A stretch of DNA of 64,000 nucleotides from Gammaproteobacteria bacterium (GTDB lineage Bacteria; Pseudomonadota; Gammaproteobacteria; Burkholderiales; Sulfuricellaceae), in contig JAHJJI010000089.1 of assembly GCA_018823025.1 (NCBI GenBank), forward strand, positions 29,440 through 93,439, in the 5' to 3' direction. Every line of letters begins with the position of its first letter. Position 1 is the first letter of the stretch. Of the stretch, positions 46,379 through 54,552 are shown piece by piece. The notes beneath the pieces were generated by a model. It made no database searches, was not told the DNA's origin, and saw only the letters and a list, made by a program, of their open reading frames with translations. A program made the translations under genes and the position numbers.

Positions 46379-47413
46379 TTACGGTGTGCGCACATCGTCC
46401 AGCACTTGCACCGGACGCTCGCTTTGCATTACCAGCGCATAAGACAGTTTATCAAATACGCGAAACACGAATACCAGGCCATAGCGTTCGTCAGGCAATT
46501 TGACGATTTCCGGCGAGGTATCGTCGTGCTTGCCAGGTGAAATGTTGCGGCCGTGGCGGTAAAGAGCCAGTACATGTCCGACTTCTAGGCCGTCTCGGCT
46601 TCCCTTGTTCAGGGTGACAATCGAGCCCTTACCGACCTCTGCGACGCCGCCATAGGCAGAAACTATCCTGCCGAGAATCGTTTTCTCCGGTGCGTGGGGT
46701 ACATAAGCGCTGGTCGCCTCTTCCTTCATTTCGACCAAACGGTCACCGATATTGATTTCCTGTGAGGATTTGGTGATATTTATCGTAGCAGGTGCTCCGA
46801 ACCGCTTGATTCTGGCATCTCCCAGATAGACTGCTTCATACCCCAGGGTTTCATTGGAGTCGGGATCGATTAGCGCCTTGCCCGGGCGGTAAATATGCCA
46901 GTTCAGCGCCCCGCCTTCCATGATGGACTGGACATAGGCGGAATTACCTGCACCGAGGATAACGCGGCTCTCTTCTGTGCCGATTATATAGGGTGCCTTT
47001 TCGAGTTCACCTTCTGCTATGACCAGTGGCTTGCTGAGGAAAGGCCCGATGGCCGTCTGCGGAATGCTGGGAATGGCGCTGGCTTCTGCGGATTCAACCC
47101 GGACGCGTGGACTCAGCTTGATCGTTTCGATACCCTTGACCAGGCGTAATTCTGGCGAACCGCTGGACATGTCCAGTACGATCATGTCGCCTGGATATAT
47201 CCAGTGTGGGTTTTTGATCTGCTGCTTGTTCATTTTCCAGATTTCCGGCCAGCGCCAGGGGTCCTTGAGAAATTTCCCCGCAATGCCCCAAAGCGTGTCG
47301 CCCTTGGCCACGACGTAGCGATCTGGATGACGGTCTTGCAGCGTGATTTCGGTGGCGGTGGAGAGCGAACTTAAGCCGAAAAGCAAAATCAGAGCTAAAA
47401 TAGGCTTTTTCAT
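46379..47413 (-). CDS. LysM-domain envelope protein
   Basis: A 344-residue exported protein with a cleavable signal peptide (about 1-20, MKKPILALILLFGLSSLSTA). One LysM domain occupies about 32-80 (YVVAKGDTLWGIAGKFL to IYPGDMIVL) and should bind peptidoglycan. The remaining 260 residues have no motif I recognise. The gene precedes dprA on the same strand and diverges from def; this order is common in betaproteobacteria. The exact role is unknown. Confidence 0.88.
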   Translation of the reverse strand: MKKPILALILLFGLSSLSTATEITLQDRHPDRYVVAKGDTLWGIAGKFLKDPWRWPEIWKMNKQQIKNPHWIYPGDMIVLDMSSGSPELRLVKGIETIKLSPRVRVESAEASAIPSIPQTAIGPFLSKPLVIAEGELEKAPYIIGTEESRVILGAGNSAYVQSIMEGGALNWHIYRPGKALIDPDSNETLGYEAVYLGDARIKRFGAPATINITKSSQEINIGDRLVEMKEEATSAYVPHAPEKTILGRIVSAYGGVAEVGKGSIVTLNKGSRDGLEVGHVLALYRHGRNISPGKHDDTSPEIVKLPDERYGLVFVFRVFDKLSYALVMQSERPVQVLDDVRTP

Positions 47414-47530
47414 GAGCGGGCCTCAAAGGGTGAGTTGTTCCTGGTCAGCATCAATGGAGCACTACAATCCTTGACGAATTCAGGGGTTGGGTTAAATTTT
47501 GCATGTAATTGATTAAACAAGCAAGCACTT

Positions 47531-48034
47531 ATGGCTATATTAAACATCATTCATTATCCCGATGAACGGCTGCATACCGTGGCGACTCCCGTGGTCGAAG
47601 TAAACGAGGAAATCCGCCGCCTGGCTACCGATATGGCGGAAACCATGTATGCTGCGCCCGGTATCGGCCTCGCCGCAACCCAGGTAAATGTGCACAAACA
47701 GGTTGTGGTGATGGACATTTCCGAGGAGCGGAACCGCCTGCAGGTGTTCATCAACCCGGAAATCATTGCCAGCGAGGGGAAAATCGAGCACGAAGAAGGC
47801 TGTCTTTCCGTGCCCGGTATTTACGAAAACGTCACCCGGGCAGAGAGAGTCACCGTGAAAGCGCTGGATGTCGAGGGAAAATCTTTTACGTTGAAGGTGG
47901 ATGGGTTGCTGGCGATCTGCATTCAGCATGAAATCGATCATTTGAAAGGTAAGGTATTCGTCGAATACCTGTCGCGGTTGAAGTTGAACCGCATTCGCCT
48001 GAAGATGAAGAAGCTGATGCGGGAGACCTTATAA
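47531..48034 (+). CDS. def: Peptide deformylase
   Basis: This metalloenzyme removes the N-formyl group from new proteins. The 167-residue protein has all three family motifs: GIGLAATQ (44-51), EGCLS with the metal-binding cysteine C91 (89-93), and HEIDH (133-137) with the two metal histidines and the catalytic glutamate. It lies one base before fmt, so the pair forms an operon that adds and removes the formyl group. Confidence 0.97.
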   Translation: MAILNIIHYPDERLHTVATPVVEVNEEIRRLATDMAETMYAAPGIGLAATQVNVHKQVVVMDISEERNRLQVFINPEIIASEGKIEHEEGCLSVPGIYENVTRAERVTVKALDVEGKSFTLKVDGLLAICIQHEIDHLKGKVFVEYLSRLKLNRIRLKMKKLMRETL

Positions 48035-48035
48035 G

Positions 48036-48965
48036 ATGCGGTTGATTTTCGCCGGCACGCCGGAATTTGCGGCTGCCGCTCTGGCTGCGTTGATAGAAGC
48101 GGGGTATGACATTGCCCTGGTGTTGACTCAGCCAGACCGACCTGCCGGACGCGGCATGAGGCTGACGCCCAGCCCGGTCAAGCAATTAGCCTTGCAGCAC
48201 GAATTAGGTGTGCTGCAACCCGCAGCGCTGAAGGATGCCGAGGTTCAGGCGCAGCTAGCGGCCGTTAACGCCGACGCGATGATCGTTGCGGCCTATGGCT
48301 TGTTGCTGCCGCCTTCGGTGCTAACCATTCCCCGTTTCGGTTGCTTGAACATCCACGCCTCGTTGCTGCCACGCTGGCGTGGCGCGGCACCGATACAACG
48401 AGCAATTCAGGCGGGCGACCCGGAAACCGGTATTACCATTATGCAGATGGATAGAGGGCTGGATACCGGCGGCATGCTGTTGCGAGCCGCACTGCCGATC
48501 GCGAACGATGATACGGCGCAAACCCTGCATGACAAGTTGGCGGTTCTGGGCGCGTCGAGTATCGTCTCCGCGCTGCAGCAGCTGGAGCATGGGACTTTGC
48601 ATGCGCAACCTCAGGATGACAGCGCAGCAACTTACGCAGCGAAACTATCCAAAGCGGAAGGTTGGCTCGACTGGCACAAAGGCGCTGCTGAGCTTGCACG
48701 CTCAGTGCGTGCTTATAATTCTTTTCCGGTGGCGCAGGCCCGATTTCAGGGGGAAACCTGGCGTATCTGGCAGGCGCAGGCGGCTCAACGGAGTGAGGGT
48801 ACTCCTGGAGAGATACTGCAAGCGGACAAGGAGGGTATTCTGGTTCAATGCGGTGAAGGTGCTTTGCTGTTGAAAGAACTTCAGAAACCCGGCGGCAAGC
48901 GCTTGCCGGCGTCAAGTTTCCTGGTGGGAAATCCGGTGAAACCGGGTGACCGGTTTGAAACTTGA
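48036..48965 (+). CDS. fmt: Methionyl-tRNA formyltransferase
   Basis: Fmt formylates initiator Met-tRNA with 10-formyltetrahydrofolate. The 309-residue protein begins MRLIFAGTPEFAAAAL and carries the catalytic strand HASLLPRWRGAAPIQRAI plus GLDTGGML in the N-terminal domain; the C-terminal OB-like domain binds tRNA. Length is typical. The start lies one base after the def stop. Confidence 0.97.
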   Translation: MRLIFAGTPEFAAAALAALIEAGYDIALVLTQPDRPAGRGMRLTPSPVKQLALQHELGVLQPAALKDAEVQAQLAAVNADAMIVAAYGLLLPPSVLTIPRFGCLNIHASLLPRWRGAAPIQRAIQAGDPETGITIMQMDRGLDTGGMLLRAALPIANDDTAQTLHDKLAVLGASSIVSALQQLEHGTLHAQPQDDSAATYAAKLSKAEGWLDWHKGAAELARSVRAYNSFPVAQARFQGETWRIWQAQAAQRSEGTPGEILQADKEGILVQCGEGALLLKELQKPGGKRLPASSFLVGNPVKPGDRFET

Positions 48966-48996
48966 ATTTTGATAACTAGAAAAATTCTCACCCTCA

Positions 48997-50352
48997 ATGG
49001 GTGTCACCCCCTCTTCCCAACCCTCTCCCCTTGTGGGAGAGGGAGCAAACGAGAAGGGCGCTTGTTATGATTGGCTCGCTTTGATCGAATCACAACGCCT
49101 CGCCAGTACGGCGGTTTCCCAGGTTCTGGCTGGGCGAAATCTCAACCAGGTTTTGCAAAGCTTGCTGCCCCGCCATTCTTTGCTCACCCCGCAGCAGCGA
49201 GCTGCCGCCCAGGACATGAGCTACGGCACACTACGCTTTTATGGTCAGTTGCGCGCCATTCTCGACTTGCTGTTGCAAAAGCCGATACAGGATGCTGCGG
49301 TGCGATCCCTCCTGCTGGTGGCGCTTTATCAGTTGCAATACAGCCGGTCGGCGGAACACGCCGTGGTGGATCATGCCGTCAGGGCTGCCGAGACCCTGAA
49401 AAAACCCTGGGCCAAGGGGTTGGTCAACGCAGTGTTGCGTAATTTCCTGCGCCAGCGTATCAGCTTGCTTGAACAGGCTGCGGCCAGCGAGGAAGGGCGT
49501 TACTCCCACCCGCAATGGTGGATAGACAAGTTGCGTCGGCAGTATCCAGATGACTGGGCAACACAGCTGGAAATCAACAACCAGCACCCGCCGATGACGT
49601 TGCGGGTGAATACTCGAGCGACATCGACTGAAGCCTATCTCGATTTGCTGCATCAACAGGGGATCGAAGGGCAGCAAGTTGGAGAAAATGCGATATTGCT
49701 GGACCAACCGGTGTCAGTCGACAAGTTGCCGGGTTTTGGCGAAGGGGTGTCGTCAGTTCAGGATGCCGGGGCGCAGTTCGCGGCCAGGTTACTCGACGTT
49801 GCCGACGGGATGCGGGTGCTGGACGCGTGCGCTGCGCCGGGAGGAAAGGCTGCGCACCTGCTGGAACTGGCCCGGATCGAATTGACCGCACTGGATTCGG
49901 ATCCGGTACGGTTGAAGAAAATTGAACAGACCTTGCAACGGCTCAAGCTCGAAGCGCATTGTCTGACGGGAAATGCCGCCCGGCCTGAGGAGTGGTGGGA
50001 CGGCAAGCCATTTCAGCGTATTCTGGCCGATGTACCGTGCAGCGCATCAGGCGTAGTGCGGCGCCATCCGGATATCAAGTGGCTGCGACGCGAAGTGGAC
50101 ATTGCAGCCTTTGCCGCCCAGCAGGCGGAAATACTCGATGCGCTGTGGCGTGTCCTGGGCAGTGGTGGTAAATTGCTGTATGCCACCTGCTCGGTGTTTG
50201 CCGAGGAAAACCAACAACAAATCGCCCAATTTCTGGTGCGGCACGAGGATGCCCAATGCTTGCCCCTTTCCCTGTCGACCATGAAGGACGGGCAGTTAAC
50301 GCCCAATCACCAGCATGATGGGTTTTTTTATGCGCTATTGCTCAAAGCCTAA
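48997..50352 (+). CDS. rsmB: 16S rRNA (cytosine-967-C5) methyltransferase RsmB
   Basis: RsmB methylates C967 of 16S rRNA. The family-like part begins near residue 32 (SQRLASTAVSQVLAGRNLNQVL) with a NusB-like RNA-binding domain, then a SAM domain with VLDACAAPGGKAAHLLEL, the ADVPCSASGVVRRHPDIKW motif IV cysteine, and YATCSVFAEENQQQI containing the catalytic cysteine. The first 25-30 codons are mostly REP-repeat sequence. No ATG occurs in frame closer to the family start; only GTG 49033 and TTG 49081 do. The true start is therefore unsettled. Confidence 0.93.
   Translation: MGVTPSSQPSPLVGEGANEKGACYDWLALIESQRLASTAVSQVLAGRNLNQVLQSLLPRHSLLTPQQRAAAQDMSYGTLRFYGQLRAILDLLLQKPIQDAAVRSLLLVALYQLQYSRSAEHAVVDHAVRAAETLKKPWAKGLVNAVLRNFLRQRISLLEQAAASEEGRYSHPQWWIDKLRRQYPDDWATQLEINNQHPPMTLRVNTRATSTEAYLDLLHQQGIEGQQVGENAILLDQPVSVDKLPGFGEGVSSVQDAGAQFAARLLDVADGMRVLDACAAPGGKAAHLLELARIELTALDSDPVRLKKIEQTLQRLKLEAHCLTGNAARPEEWWDGKPFQRILADVPCSASGVVRRHPDIKWLRREVDIAAFAAQQAEILDALWRVLGSGGKLLYATCSVFAEENQQQIAQFLVRHEDAQCLPLSLSTMKDGQLTPNHQHDGFFYALLLKA
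49008..49043. repeat. REP-like hairpin repeat, copy 2 (rsmB 5' end)
   Basis: A nine-base perfect stem (CCCTCTCCC at 49021-49029, GGGAGAGGG at 49035-49043) with a five-base loop is preceded by CTCTTCCCAA. The reverse complement matches copy 1 at 8505-8543 in both the hairpin and the TTGGG-AAGAGGG tail. It lies in the inverse orientation to copy 1. If rsmB starts at 48997, the repeat is translated as SSQPSPLVGEG. Confidence 0.75.
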
Positions 50353-51013
50353 GCTGTTCGACTCTGCCAGAGCTTTCCTCCTGGGCGTGCTCCTGGCGTC
50401 ATCCTTGATTGCCAAGGCGGATGGCATTGAGGTTAAATCCGCCGAGCTGGCGGTGGTGGACGAAGCCCTGGTGCTGAAAGCGAACCTGGAAATCGGTCTC
50501 AGTCCAGCGCTCGAAGATGCTCTGAACAAGGGGGTCCCACTCAATTTTGTCGCCGAATTTGAACTCAAGAAGCCGCGCTGGTACTGGCTGGATGAAGTCA
50601 TCGTCACGGCGCAACAACATATCCGTTTGAGCTACCATGCCCTGACGCGGCAATTTCAGCTTACCAATAACGCCAAATACCAGAATTTTTCCTCCTTGAA
50701 CGAAGCTCTGTCCGAGCTTGGACGTCTTCAGGAATGGCGTGTCGCTGAAAAAACGCTGGTAGCGGAGAGGCCGCTGGTAACCAGCAAGCCTTTGGCGGTG
50801 GACAAGGCGCTGGTGGACGGCAAGCCTTTAGCTGATGGAAAAACGCCGCTGCCGGATAAATCGCCACTGTTGAAAAAACGGGATGGTTATCTAGCGGGTC
50901 TGCGAATGAAGCTGGATCTGACTCAGCTACCTAAACCTCTGCAGGTGAATGCACTGGCGTCAAAAGACTGGAATCTGGATTCGGAATGGCATCGCTGGAA
51001 TGTAAATCCTTGA
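50315..51013 (+). CDS. DUF4390-like exported protein with a hexapeptide-repeat insert
   Basis: A 232-residue protein encoded between rsmB and ntrY, the usual place of DUF4390 proteins in betaproteobacteria. A signal peptide (about 1-36, ending LIAKA) precedes a beta-rich domain with PLNFVAEFELKKPRWYWLDEVI. From 145 to about 187 there is a period-six repeat: EKTLVA, ERPLVT, SKPLAV, DKALVD, GKPLAD, then looser units. The family core resumes with RMKLDLTQLPKPLQVNALASKDWNLDSEW. The ATG at 50315 overlaps rsmB by 38 bases; the ATG at 50330 is equally possible. The function is not known. Confidence 0.8.
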   Translation: MMGFFMRYCSKPKLFDSARAFLLGVLLASSLIAKADGIEVKSAELAVVDEALVLKANLEIGLSPALEDALNKGVPLNFVAEFELKKPRWYWLDEVIVTAQQHIRLSYHALTRQFQLTNNAKYQNFSSLNEALSELGRLQEWRVAEKTLVAERPLVTSKPLAVDKALVDGKPLADGKTPLPDKSPLLKKRDGYLAGLRMKLDLTQLPKPLQVNALASKDWNLDSEWHRWNVNP

Positions 51014-51038
51014 TGTTGGCAGCTACAGGGCGGAAGCA

Positions 51039-53162
51039 ATGAAATACGTCCTCTATCTGTGCGTCGGCCTCGGTGCTGTTGCGCTGTACATGCTCTCAAG
51101 CGCCAGCGGCAACGCGGCGGCATTTTCCCAGTATTACACTTTACTGCTGGGCCTTAACGGTGCGCTAGCGGCGTGTTTGCTGTCCCTGGTTCTCTACCAG
51201 TTGTGGAATCTGCGGCGCAAACTTAAGGCGCGGGTATTCGGTTCGAAGCTAACGTTAAGGTTGCTCCTGATGTTTGTTTTGATGGCGGTGCTTCCCGGCG
51301 TATTGGTGTATGGGGTTTCGGTACAGTTTTTGAGCAAGAGTATCGAGACCTGGTTCGACGTGCGTGTGGACAACGCCCTGGAGGGCGGGTTGAGTCTGGG
51401 CCGCAGCGCACTCGACAACCTGGTGCGTGACCTGAATAAAAAAGGGGAATACATGGCGCTGGTTCTGGCGGATCAGCCGGTCGACGAGCCTTTGATACAG
51501 CTCAATAACTTGCGCGAGCAGGCGGGTGTGCAAGAGGCGTCGCTATTCAGTTCCCGAGGATCGCTTATTGCTTTTTCTGGTAATGAGCGCGCCGGCCTGC
51601 AACCGGATCGTCCGACGCCTTCGTTGTTGCGCCAGGTGCGCCAGCAGCAACCTTATGCGGCGATCGAGTCGATCCCTGGAAAAGGCCTGTATTTGCGCGT
51701 GGTTGTTCCGGTCAATGTGCTGGGCCTGAATGAAAATATTCGGGTATTACAGCTGTTCCAGCCTGTTCCAGAGCGGCTGGCCAAGGACGCGGAGACGGTG
51801 CAGGAGGTATATCGCGATTATCAGGAGCTGTCCGTATCGCGGCTGGGCATGAAACGGGTCTACGGCCTGACCCTGACTCTGGCGCTGCTGTTGGCGCTGC
51901 TTTCCTCGATCGCTTTGGCTTTTTTGTTGAGCGCGCGTCTTTCGGCACCGCTCGGCTTGCTGGCGAAGGGGACTCAGGCCGTCGCCTCGGGGGATTTCAG
52001 TATCATGCCGGCGGTGCATAGCCGGGACGAGCTGGGTTCCCTGATGCAGTCGTTCAACGACATGACCCGGCAACTGGCGGAGGCGCGCGTGGTGGTCGAG
52101 CTCAACCAGCGTCAGCTGGAGACGGCGAAAGCATATCTGGAAAGCCTCCTGGCGCACTTGTCGAGCGGAGTGCTGGCATTTGATGAAAACCTCAGCCTCA
52201 AGACCATGAACCCTGCCGCCGCGGAAATCCTGGGCGTGGATTTGTCCGTCCTGAGCAAGCGCCGGTTCTACAAGTGGGCGCTTAATGACGAATCATTGAA
52301 GGCGCTCGTTGTGGCAGTCGAGGGGCTCTTCCGACACAATGAAGAAAAAGAATGGCAAACCCAGATGGAATATGCCGGCAAGAGCGGCAATCAGGTATTG
52401 CTGGTGCGTGGCACACGATTGCCGGCGGCAGTGGGCAATGACTTCATCGTGGTCTTTGACGATATTACCCATTTGCTTCAGGCCCAGCGTGATGCGGCCT
52501 GGGGCGAGGTGGCGCGCCGCCTGGCGCATGAAATCAAGAATCCGCTCACGCCGATTCAGCTTTCGGCCGAGCGGCTCGAGCACAAGCTTGCGAGCAAACT
52601 CAGCGCGCCAGATGCCGAGGTGCTGAAGCGGGCGACGCAAACCATCGTCAACCAGGTAACGGCGTTAAAGAGTATGGTGAACGCTTTTGGCGAATACGCC
52701 CGCGCGCCCAGCCTGAACCTGGAGGCGGTGGATCTCAATCAGCTGGTATATGAAATCCTGGCATTATACGAACACTCCGATGCACAAATTTCGACCCGTC
52801 TCGCACCAGTGTTGCCGCTGGTAACAGGGGATCCGACTCTGTTACGCCAGGTGGTGCATAATTTGCTGCAAAATGCTCAGGATGCCCTGGCCGAAACGGA
52901 AGGACCTCAAATCACGGTGGAAACTGCCGTGGATGAAAGTGCGGTCAGGTTGACCGTTCGGGATAACGGTTGCGGTTTTCCCGAAGCGCTCATGGCGCGA
53001 TTGTTCGAGCCTTATGTCACGACCAAGCCTAAAGGCACCGGGCTGGGCTTGGCTGTCGTCAAAAAGATCATCGAGGAGCATCACGGCAAGATGAAAATCG
53101 AAAATCTACAGCCCCACGGGGCAAGCATTTGCATTTATTTGCCCTGCGAGAAAGTGGTTTAA
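51039..53162 (+). CDS. ntrY: NtrY-type sensor histidine kinase
   Basis: A 707-residue membrane sensor kinase. Hydrophobic segments lie at about 3-22, 35-57, 72-95 and 283-308, with a periplasmic sensor region between the third and fourth. A HAMP linker (309-360) and a PAS domain (about 370-480) come before the HisKA box with phospho-acceptor H497 (RRLAHEIKNPLTPIQLSAERL) and the HATPase domain (DNGCGFPEAL, KGTGLGLAVVKKIIEEHHG). It is followed directly by the regulator gene. NtrYX systems respond to nitrogen or redox state in several proteobacteria; the signal here is unknown. Confidence 0.92.
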   Translation: MKYVLYLCVGLGAVALYMLSSASGNAAAFSQYYTLLLGLNGALAACLLSLVLYQLWNLRRKLKARVFGSKLTLRLLLMFVLMAVLPGVLVYGVSVQFLSKSIETWFDVRVDNALEGGLSLGRSALDNLVRDLNKKGEYMALVLADQPVDEPLIQLNNLREQAGVQEASLFSSRGSLIAFSGNERAGLQPDRPTPSLLRQVRQQQPYAAIESIPGKGLYLRVVVPVNVLGLNENIRVLQLFQPVPERLAKDAETVQEVYRDYQELSVSRLGMKRVYGLTLTLALLLALLSSIALAFLLSARLSAPLGLLAKGTQAVASGDFSIMPAVHSRDELGSLMQSFNDMTRQLAEARVVVELNQRQLETAKAYLESLLAHLSSGVLAFDENLSLKTMNPAAAEILGVDLSVLSKRRFYKWALNDESLKALVVAVEGLFRHNEEKEWQTQMEYAGKSGNQVLLVRGTRLPAAVGNDFIVVFDDITHLLQAQRDAAWGEVARRLAHEIKNPLTPIQLSAERLEHKLASKLSAPDAEVLKRATQTIVNQVTALKSMVNAFGEYARAPSLNLEAVDLNQLVYEILALYEHSDAQISTRLAPVLPLVTGDPTLLRQVVHNLLQNAQDALAETEGPQITVETAVDESAVRLTVRDNGCGFPEALMARLFEPYVTTKPKGTGLGLAVVKKIIEEHHGKMKIENLQPHGASICIYLPCEKVV

Positions 53163-54437
53163 ATGGCAGCCAATGAAATACTGGTGGTGGACGATGAGGT
53201 TGGCATCCGCGAGCTGCTGAGGGAAATTTTGCATGACGAAGGTTATATTGTCGCGCTGGCGGAAAATGCCGGTGCGGCACGCCTTTATCGTAGCCAGAAA
53301 CGCCCGGATCTGGTGCTGCTCGACATCTGGATGCCAGACACCGACGGTATCACGCTGCTCAAGGAGTGGGAAAGCAATGGGCTGTTGACTATGCCGGTGA
53401 TCATGATGTCCGGCCATGGCACCATTGACACTGCGGTGGAGGCAACGCGTGTCGGTGCCGCGGACTTTCTGGAAAAGCCTATCGCCCTGCAAAAGCTGCT
53501 GAGCACCGTAGAGCGCGCGCTCAAGAAAAGTGAGCCGCTACCGTGCAATGGAGAGGCGCTGGCTAGCCTGGGTACGGGCGCCGCAGTCAGTGAATTGAAG
53601 GTGCGCCTGGCGCAGGTGGCCAATCAGATAACCCCCCTGCTGTTGACCGGGGAAGCCGGTGCCGGCATGGAGTTATGCGCGCGTTACTTGCATCGACCGA
53701 ACACCCCTTGGGTTGCGCCGGAAAGCCTGTCTGTTCTGGCAGATGACCCGATGAGCCTGCTGGAGCAGGCGCGCGATGGCCTGCTCTACCTGGATGAGAT
53801 CGGAAATTTGGGCAAGCTGGAACAGAAGGGCCTCGCGCTGATCCTGAACAAGCTGGAAAAGTATGGCGTGCGCCTGGTGTGCGCTACGGCGATGCCCCTC
53901 CCCCAGTTAGTCGATGAGGGTGTGTTCGATGCCCGGCTGTTTCAGGCGATCAATGGCCTGGCGCTGGCGGTGCCCAGCCTGCGCGAACACAGCGAAGATG
54001 TTCCAGATCTCGCCAGGCAGGCGCTGGTGCGACTGATCGAAACCGGGCAATCGCCCCCGCGCCATTTCAGTGCCGCGGCGCTGAATCTTCTACGCGATGA
54101 AAACTGGCCCGGCAATTTGCCGCAGCTCGGCAACGCGGTGAAAACACTGGCGCTAACAGCCCTGTCTAAAGAGATTACTGCTGAGGACGTCAGCCGGGTG
54201 CTGGGGCAATTCGCTCCCGCCGTTCCATCCTCCGCGGCCCAGTATGCTTTACCCCTCGATCAGCCGTTACGCGAGGCGCGTGACGAGTTCGAGCGGATTT
54301 ATTTCGAGCATCAGCTCAAGAAGGTCGGTGGCAACATGAGCCGTTTGGCGGAAAGCGTCGGGCTGGAGCGTACCCATCTCTACCGCAAACTGAAACAACT
54401 CGGTATATCCGTCGGCAAGGTGGAAAACGCGAGCTGA
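53163..54437 (+). CDS. ntrX: NtrX-type response regulator with degenerate AAA+ domain
   Basis: A 424-residue partner of NtrY. The receiver domain is intact (D10, D11, phospho-acceptor D54, K105). The central AAA+ domain is decayed. Walker A reads GEAGAGME (163-170), with M169 in place of the ATP-binding lysine. The sigma-54 contact loop GAFTGA and its flanks are missing. Walker B LYLDEIGNL is kept, but the second-motif arginine region reads DARLFQAIN. The Fis-type DNA-binding helix-turn-helix (NMSRLAESVGLERTHLYRKLKQLGI) is sound. It probably acts as a DNA-binding regulator without sigma-54 activation. The ATG follows the ntrY TAA directly. Confidence 0.9.
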   Translation: MAANEILVVDDEVGIRELLREILHDEGYIVALAENAGAARLYRSQKRPDLVLLDIWMPDTDGITLLKEWESNGLLTMPVIMMSGHGTIDTAVEATRVGAADFLEKPIALQKLLSTVERALKKSEPLPCNGEALASLGTGAAVSELKVRLAQVANQITPLLLTGEAGAGMELCARYLHRPNTPWVAPESLSVLADDPMSLLEQARDGLLYLDEIGNLGKLEQKGLALILNKLEKYGVRLVCATAMPLPQLVDEGVFDARLFQAINGLALAVPSLREHSEDVPDLARQALVRLIETGQSPPRHFSAAALNLLRDENWPGNLPQLGNAVKTLALTALSKEITAEDVSRVLGQFAPAVPSSAAQYALPLDQPLREARDEFERIYFEHQLKKVGGNMSRLAESVGLERTHLYRKLKQLGISVGKVENAS

Positions 54438-54552
54438 AGGGCTCTCCCCTGCCGGCACAGGGTTTAAGCCGAGCAAAAAAAGGAATAGAATTCCGCTCCT
54501 TGGAAAGTGGTGAAACAAGCCGCGACACCCGGTGGCGAAAGAATAGCAAGCG

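Noticed and set aside
54470..54515. Small stem GGAAT/ATTCC followed by T7 on the minus strand, before kup
   Set aside because: No minus-strand gene ends here and the stem is only five base pairs, so it is not called a terminator.
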